In this document: positions 55,090 to 64,000 of the stretch, in pieces
How the letters are laid out: each line of letters starts with the position of its first letter
Position numbering within the stretch: position 1 is the first letter of the stretch
Assembly (NCBI RefSeq): GCF_000621485.1
Contig: NZ_JHYF01000017.1
Span: forward strand, 62,001-126,000
Source of the DNA: Alkaliphilus transvaalensis ATCC 700919
Lineage (GTDB): Bacteria; Bacillota; Clostridia; Peptostreptococcales; Natronincolaceae
Direction: 5' to 3'
Length of the DNA stretch: 64,000 bases
Position numbers and translations under genes: made by a program
Notes under the pieces: model-generated
Database searches by the model: none
The model's input: only the letters and a program-made list of their open reading frames with translations
What the model was told of the DNA's origin: nothing

Positions 55090-55653
55090 TTAGTCTTTCT
55101 CTTTAAGCTGCTGGTTATCAAGATAGTAACTACGTCCACAAAATTTACAAGAATAGTTATTTCTTAAAGGTTCTCCACATTGGCAAACCCAACCTATTTG
55201 CTTAGCAGGCACTCCCACCATTAACGCATAATCTGCTACATCGTTAGTCACCACAGCTCCTGCAGCAATCATTGCCCATTTTCCTATCGTGTTTCCACAG
55301 ACAATCGTTGCATTAGCCCCTATTGTAGCTCCGTACTTAACTAAGGTTTTCTTAAAGGCTTCGGCCCCTTTTGGAAACATGCTTCTAGGCGTTAGATCAT
55401 TTGTAAAAACCATCGAAGGGCCACAAAATACATAGTCCTCTAATATTACACCTTCGTATACCGAAACATTATTTTGTATTTTAACATTATTTCCAATCAC
55501 CACATTATCACCAATATTTACATTTTGCCCCAAAGAACATTTTGATCCTATTCTAGCACCTTTATGGACATGGCAGAAGTGCCAGATTTTCGTAGCTTCG
55601 CCGATTACAACATCATTGTCTATATAGCTACTTTCATGAACAAAATAAATCAT
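55090..55653 (-). CDS. hexapeptide-repeat N-acetyltransferase, WbpD-like
   Basis: 187 aa, left-handed beta helix. Repeats such as GSKCSLGQNVNIGDNVVIGNNVKIQNNV are followed by FCGPSMVFTND and MIAAGAVVTNDV. A C-terminal zinc ribbon (CQCG...CKFCG) is a common extra in this group. It is predicted to acetylate the 3-amino sugar. The start overlaps the oxidoreductase stop as ATGA. Confidence 0.88.
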   Translation of the reverse strand: MIYFVHESSYIDNDVVIGEATKIWHFCHVHKGARIGSKCSLGQNVNIGDNVVIGNNVKIQNNVSVYEGVILEDYVFCGPSMVFTNDLTPRSMFPKGAEAFKKTLVKYGATIGANATIVCGNTIGKWAMIAAGAVVTNDVADYALMVGVPAKQIGWVCQCGEPLRNNYSCKFCGRSYYLDNQQLKEKD

Positions 55654-56732
55654 CGATCGAACCTCCCAATATATTCCATTGTACTGCCACCCTCTAATGG
55701 TAGCTTTACTTTTTCTCCTGTTATAGCTGACTTATAAATTGCTAGGACTAACTCTAAGGCCTTTCTTCCGTCTTCTGCTGAAATATATGGGGGTCTGTCA
55801 TTTACAATAGCATCAATAACATCGGCATAAAGAGGTGTATGACCATATCCATATACTGTTGGTGGATGCTCACAGTATTCGTTCTTTACTTCCTCGGGGT
55901 CATCAATTTGATCATTAAAAAGCCACTCTTCGATAAGATTTACAGATTTTCCACCAGCTTTTACAGTGGCCTTATCACCAAAAATATAAAGTGTTTCTTC
56001 TAAATTTTTAGGGTAAATATTTGTTGTACCTTCAATAATCCCATAGCTACCATTTCCGAATTTTACAAGGGCAATCCCTAAGTCTTCAGCTTCAATATAG
56101 TCATGCTTTAATCGGTCTGTCATTCCTATCACTTCAATAATTTCATCACCCATCATCCATCTTAGTAAATCGATATTGTGTATACATTGATTCATGAGGG
56201 CGCCTCCGTCTTGTTCCCATGTTCCCCGCCATGGCGCTTGGGTATAATAATCTTTACCCCGGTTCCATCTAATATGGGCTGTACCGTATAACAGTCTACC
56301 AAAACGATTAGCTTCTATTGCCTCTCTTATTTTCATAATAGATTTATTAAACCTATTTTGATGACAAACACTTACTTTAATATTTTTTTCTTTTGACTTT
56401 TTGATAATTTCATCAGCTTCTTCTAATGATAATGTTATTGGTTTTTCAATTATTAAATTGATTCCATTATCTATACAATATAATGCAATTTCACCATGCT
56501 TACCACTTTCAGTACAGATTGCAATTAAGTCAAATGTTTCATCCTCTATCATTTTTTTGTAATCAGTATATTTTTTTATTTTTTTATCTAAATTAAAAGT
56601 TTCCTCTATATTAGTTAATTTTTCCTCTTCTAGATCACATAAAGCTACTATTTCAAGTTTATTTGCAATGGCTGCCGCAATATGATTCGGGGCTATCCTA
56701 CCGCACCCTATTATCCCATATCTTAAACTCAA
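55650..56732 (-). CDS. Gfo/Idh/MocA oxidoreductase, WbpB-like
   Basis: 360 aa from a TTG start after GGGGGAG. The Rossmann motif GIIGCGRIAPNH is at 6-17, with EKPITLSLEEAD and a catalytic HNIDLLRWM region. WbpB-type enzymes oxidise C3 of UDP-GlcNAc uronate. GALMNQCIHNIDLL and WNRGKDYYTQAPWRGTW fit this branch. It lies 12 bases after the dehydrogenase. Confidence 0.88.
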   Translation of the reverse strand: MSLRYGIIGCGRIAPNHIAAAIANKLEIVALCDLEEEKLTNIEETFNLDKKIKKYTDYKKMIEDETFDLIAICTESGKHGEIALYCIDNGINLIIEKPITLSLEEADEIIKKSKEKNIKVSVCHQNRFNKSIMKIREAIEANRFGRLLYGTAHIRWNRGKDYYTQAPWRGTWEQDGGALMNQCIHNIDLLRWMMGDEIIEVIGMTDRLKHDYIEAEDLGIALVKFGNGSYGIIEGTTNIYPKNLEETLYIFGDKATVKAGGKSVNLIEEWLFNDQIDDPEEVKNEYCEHPPTVYGYGHTPLYADVIDAIVNDRPPYISAEDGRKALELVLAIYKSAITGEKVKLPLEGGSTMEYIGRFDR

Positions 56733-56744
56733 ATTTCTCCCCCC

Positions 56745-58052
56745 TTACAGCAATTCTATATTAACTCGGTCTTCTACATGTTTCATTGCATTTTTAGTGT
56801 CGAAAATCACCTTGGAATGCTTCTGTACAAAATCATAATTAATGTTACTATGGGCTGTTGTAATTACCACTAAGTCAACACCCTTTAATAATTCTTCAGT
56901 AAGATCTTTCTCCCCTATCATTTCAACATTTCCGTCTTTAAATTTCTCTACATAGGGATCATAATAAAGTACTTCTCCCCCTACCCTTAACACATGGTCT
57001 ATCACTTTTATTGCAGAACTTTCTCTATAGTCATCAATATCTTGTTTATATGCAACACCTAAAAATAGTATTTTCGAACCATTGATAGATTTTTTCTCCC
57101 TATTCAATATTTTAGTGATCCTTTCAGTACAATATTCTGGCATTCTATCATTGACCACCATCGATGATTCAATCATTGAGGTATGAAATGCAAATTCTCT
57201 AGCTTTCCAAGACAAGTAGTAGGGATCTAATGGAATACAGTGACCTCCTAATCCAGAACCGGGATAGAAAGCATGAAAACCAAAGGGTTTTGTTTTTGCT
57301 GCTTCTATTACCTCCCAAATATTAATTCCCATCTTATTACTTAAAATCGCTAATTCATTCACCAAACCGATGTTAATATTACGATAGGTGTTCTCAAGTA
57401 TTTTCTCCATTTCAGCGACTTTGGGGGATGATACCTGGTGTACTGGCGCTACAATGATATTTTGATACAGAGTCACAGCAACTTCTGTACATGCAGCTGT
57501 CACACCTCCAACCACCTTAGGCGTATTCCTTGTTTTATATGTTAAGTTACCTGGGTCCACCCGCTCTGGAGAAAAGGCGAGGAAGAAATCTTCACCACAT
57601 TTAAGGCCAGAACTTTCTAATATTGGTTTTAGTAGTTCTTCTGTCGTACCAGGATATGTTGTAGACTCTAATACAATTAACATATCTTTATGCATATAGG
57701 GCACAATACTTTCCGCTGCTTTTTTTACATGACTTATATCTGGTTGTTGGTAACGATCAAGGGGAGTAGGAACACAAATACATACACAATCAACATTTTT
57801 TATTTCTTCTATATCAAGTGTAGCGCTTAATAATCCATTACCTACTACTTCTTCTAAATCTTCTTTAATCACATCGCCAATATAGTTTTTACCTGCGTTA
57901 ATCATATCAATCTTCGATTGATGCCTTTCGAACCCTATTGTTTTATAACCAGCTTTAGCCTTTTCAACTGCCAGCGGTAGCCCTACATAACCTAATCCAA
58001 TAACACCTAAAATTGCAGTTTTATTAAGCAATTTTTCTTTTAATCTATTCAT
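56745..58052 (-). CDS. UDP-N-acetylglucosamine 6-dehydrogenase, WbpA-like
   Basis: 435 aa. VIGLGYVGLPLA binds NAD near the N-terminus, the catalytic cysteine is C272 in GGHCIPLDPYYL, and VVGGVT and ENTYRNINIGLVNE are family marks. It oxidises a UDP-HexNAc to the uronic acid, the first step of the set. The start is the ATG at 58052, nine bases after GGAGGT; the longer frame is unsupported. Confidence 0.9.
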   Translation of the reverse strand: MNRLKEKLLNKTAILGVIGLGYVGLPLAVEKAKAGYKTIGFERHQSKIDMINAGKNYIGDVIKEDLEEVVGNGLLSATLDIEEIKNVDCVCICVPTPLDRYQQPDISHVKKAAESIVPYMHKDMLIVLESTTYPGTTEELLKPILESSGLKCGEDFFLAFSPERVDPGNLTYKTRNTPKVVGGVTAACTEVAVTLYQNIIVAPVHQVSSPKVAEMEKILENTYRNINIGLVNELAILSNKMGINIWEVIEAAKTKPFGFHAFYPGSGLGGHCIPLDPYYLSWKAREFAFHTSMIESSMVVNDRMPEYCTERITKILNREKKSINGSKILFLGVAYKQDIDDYRESSAIKVIDHVLRVGGEVLYYDPYVEKFKDGNVEMIGEKDLTEELLKGVDLVVITTAHSNINYDFVQKHSKVIFDTKNAMKHVEDRVNIELL

Positions 58053-58244
58053 AGTAGTCATACCTCCATCTATAATTAACAGTAACTTCTTACTGAGAAT
58101 TAATTTTAAATTTATCGATATAGTCATCTAAGATTTTCATTTCAAATTAATGAATGAAGATTCCATAATTTAAACCATAATTATTCCATTACGGAATTCC
58201 CCATAACTAAAACTTCGATTAGCTAGTGATAACGATTAATTTCT

Positions 58245-58991
58245 TTAACCTTTTTTCCCTATAGCTTCATTCTTACTTAACTTACTGGTCTTTTCATATT
58301 TCTTTACAGATAACTGATCATTTACTAATTTACACCTTCCACATTCAGGGTGCTCGTTTGCTTCAATAAACCATAGCTTACCGCTTTTATCGAGGGCAAT
58401 ATCTAAGCCTACTATTTTTAGTGGCTTACTATTGCCTAACACATTAGCTATTTGATGACTTAAATCTATCATTTCTCTAAATATGATCATGGGTTCTTTT
58501 TTTTGATCATACCTCTGAAGTATTTTATGCAGGGGATAATCGGTCGCCCCCTTAGAAACATTTGTAACCACTGCGTTTCGTGTAGCTGCAACTTTAACAG
58601 AAGTCAAAGTTAGCCTCCATGTATTAAGTGCTTTTTGCAATACAATCCGCATATCAAAAGGTTTATAATTATAAGTTGATAGTTCTATCCCTTGTTGAAT
58701 AATATACTTTTCAGGGTGGTTTATAACTTCCTTTAGTACATTATTAAGCATTCTTTGATCTATCTCTTTTGTTTTTTTATCCACACTTACTAAATATTTA
58801 ATTTTTTTAATTCTCTTAATCCTGATAATCCCGTTACCCCCTGTGTTATCATTTGGTTTCAGATAAATTGATGGATATTTTTCCAACATGTTCGCAAGTG
58901 CTTTGTTATTATACCAGCAAGTTTCTGGTATATGCTCTGCTATTATAGGATCCTTAATTAAAACTTCATAGTGCCCCATCTTATTACGCAA
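58245..58991 (-). CDS. YheC/YheD family ATP-grasp protein
   Basis: 248 aa. YLKPNDNTGGNGIIRIKR is the ATP-binding segment, with QQGIELSTYNYKPFDMRIVLQK and EANEHPECG (metal site) typical of the YheC/YheD spore-coat-associated family. The start is TTG at 58991, eight bases after GGGGAGG; an ATG ten codons upstream lacks a ribosome site. The family is found in spore formers and often beside glycosyltransferases, as here. The substrate is unknown. Confidence 0.82.
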   Translation of the reverse strand: MRNKMGHYEVLIKDPIIAEHIPETCWYNNKALANMLEKYPSIYLKPNDNTGGNGIIRIKRIKKIKYLVSVDKKTKEIDQRMLNNVLKEVINHPEKYIIQQGIELSTYNYKPFDMRIVLQKALNTWRLTLTSVKVAATRNAVVTNVSKGATDYPLHKILQRYDQKKEPMIIFREMIDLSHQIANVLGNSKPLKIVGLDIALDKSGKLWFIEANEHPECGRCKLVNDQLSVKKYEKTSKLSKNEAIGKKG

Positions 58992-59082
58992 ACCCCTAAC
59001 CTCCCCAACTAAAGCCTTCATAATAGCTAACTGTAGAATAAATACGATTTAGTAATTTTGAAGTTTTAAAAATACAATCAAT

Positions 59083-60129
59083 TTATCCTTGAAGGGCTTT
59101 TTGAAATATTTTAAAGGTCTCATCAACCATTTTCCATATATTAAAATGATCTTCTGCAATTTTCCTTGCTACTAGTCTTCTTTCTTCTAGTAATCCCCTC
59201 CGATAGTGGAAATCTAAGAGATCTTTCATAATATCCTGTGAATTTAGTTTAGAATATCCATGTTTTAGAGAAGCACTTAATAACGGAGTCTTCCCCTCAT
59301 CAAACCAATTTTCCATTACCACACCACCATATCCCTGGCCGATAAGAAACCCGACATTTCCAGCTGCCATTGCCTCCCTTAAGGCTCTCCCCCTACCAAA
59401 TACAATTTGACTCCACTGAAGATACTTAAGTGGTTCATGTACCCAACCGCAAAGTTCCAGTTCCCCTGTCCCCGCTCCAGATGCGTGACCAATTACCTTT
59501 GCTTCTACAGGGATTCCTTTTCTTCTTAGCTGTCTAATAGCTTTAGAAAGATAAGTGACTCCATTGGCAGTTGGTCCATTTGTTCTTCCCATCCATAATA
59601 TTCGTAAAGGACCATGGTTATTTTTCATATTATTTGGTTTATAATGATCTGTATCTATTCCATTAAAGATCACTTCTATTTTATCTTTAAATTCTGAACC
59701 AGCTGACGCAGCAACTTCTGGTCCTATGGCAATAATGCCTTTTGCTACCCTTAGGGATGCCCCGTGAAGGGTATTCCAATTTGCTGTTCCATGTAGAGTA
59801 ACTATATAAGGAGTATTATATTTTTTATATATTGCCATAGCGGATGATAGCACAATAGGTGAATGGGCATGCACTAAATCAAACTTATTAGATTGAATCT
59901 TTTTTAATAGGCTTTCATCAGAGTCATAGTAAAAGTACTCTAGCCCTTTAATTGATTCAATTAATCCATCCATATCTTTTTTAGTTATTTTAAAAAGGCT
60001 TATGGTCTTCGGATTATGAATAAATCCAATTATAGGCGTTACTCCTCTTTTTTGCATATAGAGGGCTAATTCTCGTACATGGGTAAAAACTCCGCACTTT
60101 GCCATAATAGAAAGGAATAATACTTTCAA
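59083..60129 (-). CDS. glycosyltransferase, GT4-like
   Basis: 348 aa from a TTG start after AGTAGGTG. A GT-B fold: FDLVHAHSPIVLSSAMAIYK and YIVTLHGTANW in the acceptor half, VIFNGIDTDHYKPN and RILWMGRTNGPTANG in the donor half, and GRALREAMAAGNVGFL in the place of the usual E-x7-E motif. It adds a sugar in the polysaccharide cluster; the donor is unknown. Confidence 0.85.
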   Translation of the reverse strand: MKVLFLSIMAKCGVFTHVRELALYMQKRGVTPIIGFIHNPKTISLFKITKKDMDGLIESIKGLEYFYYDSDESLLKKIQSNKFDLVHAHSPIVLSSAMAIYKKYNTPYIVTLHGTANWNTLHGASLRVAKGIIAIGPEVAASAGSEFKDKIEVIFNGIDTDHYKPNNMKNNHGPLRILWMGRTNGPTANGVTYLSKAIRQLRRKGIPVEAKVIGHASGAGTGELELCGWVHEPLKYLQWSQIVFGRGRALREAMAAGNVGFLIGQGYGGVVMENWFDEGKTPLLSASLKHGYSKLNSQDIMKDLLDFHYRRGLLEERRLVARKIAEDHFNIWKMVDETFKIFQKALQG

Positions 60130-60158
60130 TATCTGCACCTACTTTCTTGTGTAATACT

Positions 60159-60306
60159 AAATAAATGGCCCCTTAAACTTTCTAAGTTAAATTGATAAGC
60201 TTATTAACACTTATTAAATAGCCTATCATCCTGTTGCATTTTTTAGTTTCAGTATATGCACAAGATAACTGATAGTGCATGCGTTTTCTTCTGGGGCCAA
60301 TTATTT
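60159..60306. repeat. 148-bp segment with 14-bp inverted ends
   Basis: AAATAAATGGCCCC (60159-60172) and GGGGCCAATTATTT (60293-60306) pair in 13 of 14 positions. The GC run is unusual for this sequence. The segment fills the gap between two genes; a shorter TGCAC/GTGCA pair lies inside. It could be a MITE relic or a long-range hairpin. Confidence 0.4.
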
Positions 60307-60307
60307 C

Positions 60308-60733
60308 TTATATTGTATCAACTATGATAAAAGGGGGATTCATCTCTAGATAGGCTGGGTTTAGCTTCTCAAATTTAATGACAATACCATGATTTAATCC
60401 ACTTTGCCTACACCACTTACTTTTAAAATTACTAACATCTATAATAAGCTCTTTACTTTTATGAGGAATGCGATGCAAGCTAATTGTTTTTGAAGGGGGA
60501 TATTTCCCCTTACTTACTAAGTCTCTACTCCAAGTAGATATGATTTCATTAATATGCACCTTGCTGGATATATTGCTATTATTTAGTGGGATATGCATAT
60601 TTATTTTAGTGATTTTCATATCCTTAGGAACATCAACTAAATTAAATGACATAAAAGCTAGCTCTTTCACTATCTGAAGCCGTTGAGGTAAAATAAGCAT
60701 TTTTTTTTCAAGTGTTATCAACCAACTCACCAC
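60308..60733 (-). CDS. DNRLRE-like beta-sandwich protein
   Basis: 141 aa. LAFMSFNLVDVPKDMKITKINMHIPL, ISTWSRDLVSKG, ELIIDVSNFKSKW and HGIVIKFE follow the strand pattern of DNRLRE domains, which occur on surface proteins. The assignment is by pattern and uncertain. No signal peptide. It starts at GTG; a nearby TTG is also possible. It is set between glycosyltransferase genes. Confidence 0.6.
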   Translation of the reverse strand: MVSWLITLEKKMLILPQRLQIVKELAFMSFNLVDVPKDMKITKINMHIPLNNSNISSKVHINEIISTWSRDLVSKGKYPPSKTISLHRIPHKSKELIIDVSNFKSKWCRQSGLNHGIVIKFEKLNPAYLEMNPPFIIVDTI

Positions 60734-60744
60734 CCTTAATTATC

Positions 60745-61803
60745 TTAAGGCATTTTAATTTGAGGAAATACATTAGTCTCCAATACCTCTTGATATATTT
60801 TAATTAGATCTTTAATAATTCGTGATCCCTCATGATGTTCTTCAACATATGCTCTACCTTTCTTTCCAAGGCTAAAACGTTCTTCTGGCTCTGTAATTAA
60901 TGCTTTAAGTTTTTGATATAAATTGTCTGGGTTAGCCGATATTATTGGCATTTTATCTCCATACATTTTTTCGAGATCTGGTCGGATATAGCAAATTACT
61001 GGCTTACCCATAGCCATTGCTTCTACACTTACATTTCCATAGGATCCACACAAAATTTGATCTATGACTATATCAGCCTTACGATAATATTTTAGTGCGT
61101 CTTTATGACTTTTCCCTTCAATACTGATATAATCAAAGGAAATTTTGTCTGCTTTTAATTTCTCTAAAGTTTCCTCAATTATATCCGACCCTTTAAATGC
61201 TCTATCAGTTGGTGCATGAACTATTGTGGGTTTCTTAGTTGTAATTTGAGGGTATAATGGTTTAATCACCTTACTATTAATCAATCTTGGTAAAACATAT
61301 ACTGGCTTCCCCTTTGAACGATAATAGTCAATCACATATTTATACAATTCATTATCTTGAACTATTGCCGCATCCATGCTTTCCGAAAACAGTTCTAGAT
61401 TATCTTTTATTTCTTCATCACTTAAATAGTTATTAGTCTTTACATAAGGATTAACATATCCCTTTCCTTTGCTGGCAAGACTCTTAAACCTCACATCATT
61501 TCCTCTATGATGCATTATCATTTTTTTACCAGCTTTATTTATCATATCGATGTCACTAAAATCAGTCATGACAGTATGGCCATTATGAAAGTGAAAAATA
61601 TCATAGTAATCAATAAATTTATCCAGTACTTTTATTAACTCATAGGACTCTGTTTGCCATACATTACTATACTGTAGATAGCTTTCAAAGTAATTGAAAC
61701 TATAAGCCTTAAAGTTCTCATTCCTTAAATACTCACAAATTAACCCTGCTTGACCTGCAATTTCCAAAGGTAAGTGAACTACTTTAGGATTGGTAGTTGA
61801 CAT
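60745..61803 (-). CDS. glycosyltransferase, CgeB/GT4-like, paralogue 1
   Basis: 352 aa. KMIMHHRGNDVRF and VHAPTDRAFKGSDI resemble GT-B donors, and DQILCGSYGNVSVEAMAMGKPV is the nucleotide-sugar site. It is clearly paralogous to the next gene (shared HAPTxRxFKGS, IDQxLCGSYG, SVEAMAMGK). GGGGGGA precedes the ATG. Such tandem pairs arise when a cluster adds related sugars in steps. Confidence 0.83.
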   Translation of the reverse strand: MSTTNPKVVHLPLEIAGQAGLICEYLRNENFKAYSFNYFESYLQYSNVWQTESYELIKVLDKFIDYYDIFHFHNGHTVMTDFSDIDMINKAGKKMIMHHRGNDVRFKSLASKGKGYVNPYVKTNNYLSDEEIKDNLELFSESMDAAIVQDNELYKYVIDYYRSKGKPVYVLPRLINSKVIKPLYPQITTKKPTIVHAPTDRAFKGSDIIEETLEKLKADKISFDYISIEGKSHKDALKYYRKADIVIDQILCGSYGNVSVEAMAMGKPVICYIRPDLEKMYGDKMPIISANPDNLYQKLKALITEPEERFSLGKKGRAYVEEHHEGSRIIKDLIKIYQEVLETNVFPQIKMP

Positions 61804-61820
61804 TAACTATCCCCCCTCTT

Positions 61821-62807
61821 CTATAACTGACTATAAATATCCAATAATTTATCAACAACACTACCAATCTCATGAAATTTCATTGCATACTCACGGCTTG
61901 CATGACCTATTTGGGGTAATTTATCTGGATTATTTATTAGATTAATTAGAGCTTCATATACTGCTTCTGGTTTTGTTATTACAATTGGTAAATCTGGTGG
62001 GAAATGTTGTTTAACATCATCTCTTATAAAGGCTACAACCACCTTGCCCATTGCCATAGCTTCCACACTTAGCATTCCATAACTTCCACACAGAACCTGA
62101 TCAATTATGATATCTGCCTCTTTGTATGCTTGCATGGCTTCTCGATGACTCATATTTTCTATTGCTTGATAAACAAAATTAACAGCGTTTTTCCTTAGTT
62201 TTATAATGGCTGCATCAACATAAACTGATCCTTTGAAGTTTCTATTGGTTGGTGCATGGATAATTTTGATAGGTTTATTGTTAGGCTTTGGATATTCAAC
62301 AGCGATATCTTTAACCTTACATGCCAGTGGCAAAATATGAATTTTTTTATAATAATCTTTTACATATTGATATACCTCATAGTCTTGGACGATAGCAGTG
62401 CTTATATATTGCGAAATAAAACTCAAATTCTTGTGAATCACATCATCACTATAATAACTGCTAGGAATTGCATAGGGATTATGGGCTCTAATCTTAGCCT
62501 GACTTCTAACGTCATTACCCCAATGATGCATTATCATCTTCTTCCCTTTCTGAAATAAATATGGTAGATCAGCATTACCAAGTAGAAATGTATTTCCATT
62601 GTAAAAGTGAATGATATCAGCATGTTTATCTAGCGTATTAATAAATCTAGACAGTTCATAAGCATCAGTATTAATAATTGGTCCATTGTATTTTAAATAA
62701 CTATTAAACCAGTTATAACCACTTGCATAATGTCCCCTTTCCCTAAGACCTTCGCATAAAATTCCCATCTGTCCAGCAATTTCTGTAGGTGCGTGAAGAA
62801 TCTGCAT
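61821..62807 (-). CDS. glycosyltransferase, paralogue 2
   Basis: 328 aa. KMIMHHWGNDVRS, HAPTNRNFKGS and DQVLCGSYGMLSVEAMAMGK repeat the motifs of the neighbouring gene. The start is the ATG at 62807 after AAGGAGG; the longer frame begins upstream of that site. It is 17 bases before the first paralogue and likely in one transcript. Donor and acceptor are unknown. Confidence 0.83.
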   Translation of the reverse strand: MQILHAPTEIAGQMGILCEGLRERGHYASGYNWFNSYLKYNGPIINTDAYELSRFINTLDKHADIIHFYNGNTFLLGNADLPYLFQKGKKMIMHHWGNDVRSQAKIRAHNPYAIPSSYYSDDVIHKNLSFISQYISTAIVQDYEVYQYVKDYYKKIHILPLACKVKDIAVEYPKPNNKPIKIIHAPTNRNFKGSVYVDAAIIKLRKNAVNFVYQAIENMSHREAMQAYKEADIIIDQVLCGSYGMLSVEAMAMGKVVVAFIRDDVKQHFPPDLPIVITKPEAVYEALINLINNPDKLPQIGHASREYAMKFHEIGSVVDKLLDIYSQL

Positions 62808-62904
62808 AACAAACGCCTCCTTATTGGTCATCTAAATAACTATCTATAACATTTTTCCTACTATTACATATGTTGTATAGAGAAAACTTGTGAGGAGGAA
62901 TTTT

Positions 62905-63900
62905 ATGAGTTTAAAATTTTTATCCCCTATACAACTTAATATAAAAAATCATTTAGCAATTCTCCCTTTAGGAGACCTTGCAGAGCACAAAATACAAAAT
63001 TGGAGTATAGAAGACTTAAAGCCATATGTCTCTTATATACTTCAGGATAAAAGTATAGATACTATGTTTGGTGGACTAATATTTAATCCTATTAGCTCAC
63101 GACCAAACCATTATATTTATCCAATGTATGCTACATTAGGAGAGTTGGCGACTATAGAAGATTGGCGATTGGCGATTGATGACCTTTTTAAAATCAACTA
63201 TAACTTCCATGCCGCTTGCCTAAGTGGTAGAAAACTTGATATTTGGGTAATGCTACCCTATCCCCTTACCCTTCAAAATGACTTTGGTGTTGTAGATAAT
63301 GTAAACTTAAATTTTAATAATCACAACGATCGATTAGTTGCATTAAAATGGTGGATTAATAATTTTCTAGAAGGTTGGCAAAAGGCAACCTATTTGCATG
63401 GCAACTTAACCTTTAAGGGTTTTGTCTGGCAGAGAGATGGAATTTTCGACGAGGATAGTCAACTAGTTATAGATATCAATAATTTTATACGACAAAAAAA
63501 CTATTTAAGCATGTGGTTGCCCAACTATGGCTCCAATGGGATTACCGACTGGAAGAAATTTGGTTTTGATATTACCTGCATTAATTCAAACTATTACGGT
63601 AACACAAACAATGACTATCAATGGATCAATTATGCTTCTGCCTTTGGGAAGTTCTATCATACCGGTATGCAAATAAACTACGGCAAAGGTTTAATATACA
63701 ACCAAAATCATTTAACTGACTATCTTAATTTAGGTCTCCCTCAGTATAATAATTATATGAATGATTGTGTCGTTGTCTATAAGATCACAGATCAAACCTT
63801 AAATGAGGTTTATAAGCAAAAATTAGTTGATTATATTAGGATCTACAGTTTTATTAAAGGTATCTATTCGAAAGTAGCTTATCCCCTGATCCCTTATTAA
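62905..63900 (+). CDS. DUF4855-like protein
   Basis: 331 aa. The ATG at 62905 is six bases after GAGGAGG. FGGLIFNPISSRPNHYIYP, FLEGWQKATYLHGNLTFKGFVWQRDG and WLPNYGSNGITDWKKFGFDI fit the DUF4855 pattern, a TIM-barrel-like family of spore formers. It is rich in Asn, Tyr and Trp as glycan-active proteins often are. It is divergent from the glycosyltransferase cluster. The activity is unknown. Confidence 0.65.
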   Translation: MSLKFLSPIQLNIKNHLAILPLGDLAEHKIQNWSIEDLKPYVSYILQDKSIDTMFGGLIFNPISSRPNHYIYPMYATLGELATIEDWRLAIDDLFKINYNFHAACLSGRKLDIWVMLPYPLTLQNDFGVVDNVNLNFNNHNDRLVALKWWINNFLEGWQKATYLHGNLTFKGFVWQRDGIFDEDSQLVIDINNFIRQKNYLSMWLPNYGSNGITDWKKFGFDITCINSNYYGNTNNDYQWINYASAFGKFYHTGMQINYGKGLIYNQNHLTDYLNLGLPQYNNYMNDCVVVYKITDQTLNEVYKQKLVDYIRIYSFIKGIYSKVAYPLIPY

Positions 63901-64000
63901 ATTAATAGGCCTTTTAAGCAAATTTAAAGAATAACTTTCCGTTTTGCTCTAAATTAGAAATTAATTATTTCATATCATATAAAAATATCCCAAAATCGTA

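Noticed and set aside
63912-63960. Possible eighth copy of the hairpin repeat near the right end
   Set aside because: Only TTTAAAGAATAACTTT resembles the family; the partner arm is missing.
1-64000. CRISPR arrays, insertion sequences, rRNA operons, riboswitches
   Set aside because: No regularly spaced repeats, transposase genes, rRNA or recognisable T-box/SAM-type leaders were found.

Overview
The window is AT-rich and comes from an endospore-forming anaerobe of the Clostridia. Evidence: the spoIIAA-spoIIAB-sigF operon, two spoVA loci, YunB, a pyruvate formate-lyase pair, DUF3189, and frequent TTG/GTG starts behind strong GGAGG ribosome sites. The mix of families resembles Alkaliphilus/Natronincola-type clostridia, but the genus is only a guess. 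No insertion sequence, prophage, CRISPR array or rRNA was seen. Starts are corrected by Shine-Dalgarno position wherever the longest frame was not the best one.

1-12 kb (minus strand) is the accessory, biosynthetic part. A 2157-residue NRPS reads FAAL-T-C-A-T-E. Its adenylation pocket matches the asparagine code and it ends in an epimerization domain, so the predicted product is an N-acyl-D-asparagine. A type II thioesterase lies upstream. Further on are two deoxynucleoside kinases, a GNAT acetyltransferase and an SbnA/SbnB-like pair predicted to make 2,3-diaminopropionate. The NRPS operon runs off the left edge of the window.

12-31 kb is mostly housekeeping. It has an ECF sigma operon, an APH-like kinase, a methyltransferase, a DEDDh exonuclease, a stalk-domain secreted protein, YebC, NadE, CysK with a clear sigma-A promoter, a TauE/SafE exporter split into two half-genes, a CoA-binding protein, a YigZ/IMPACT protein, a Nudix-like protein with an eroded catalytic box, DUF3189, HflX with a HEAT protein, and YunB. 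A small membrane-protein gene at 22651-23109 is interrupted by one in-frame TAA.

31-52 kb is cell wall, sporulation and fermentation. It contains a class A PBP, a full spoVA operon (AA, AB, a 52-aa ORF, AC, AD, AEb, AEa) behind spoIIA-sigF, a lipoprotein, pflBA, a MogA-type protein, a cell-wall amidase, and a second spoVA locus (AC-AD-AEb-DUF1657) facing a DUF1657/DUF421 pair. That gene set matches the spoVA2mob/2Duf spore heat-resistance module of bacilli. Two identical tRNA-Thr(GGT) genes follow.

52-64 kb holds a CNNM/CorC-type protein, then a surface or spore polysaccharide cluster. It has a WbpA/B/D/E-like set for a diacetamido-uronic acid nucleotide sugar, a YheC/YheD ATP-grasp protein, three glycosyltransferases (two paralogous), a DNRLRE-like protein and a DUF4855-like protein.

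An intergenic repeat family cuts across these regions. It is about 145 bp when complete, with a conserved hairpin at each end, and occurs as two full, one internally deleted and four single-hairpin copies. Compensatory changes in the stems support a folded RNA or DNA structure.
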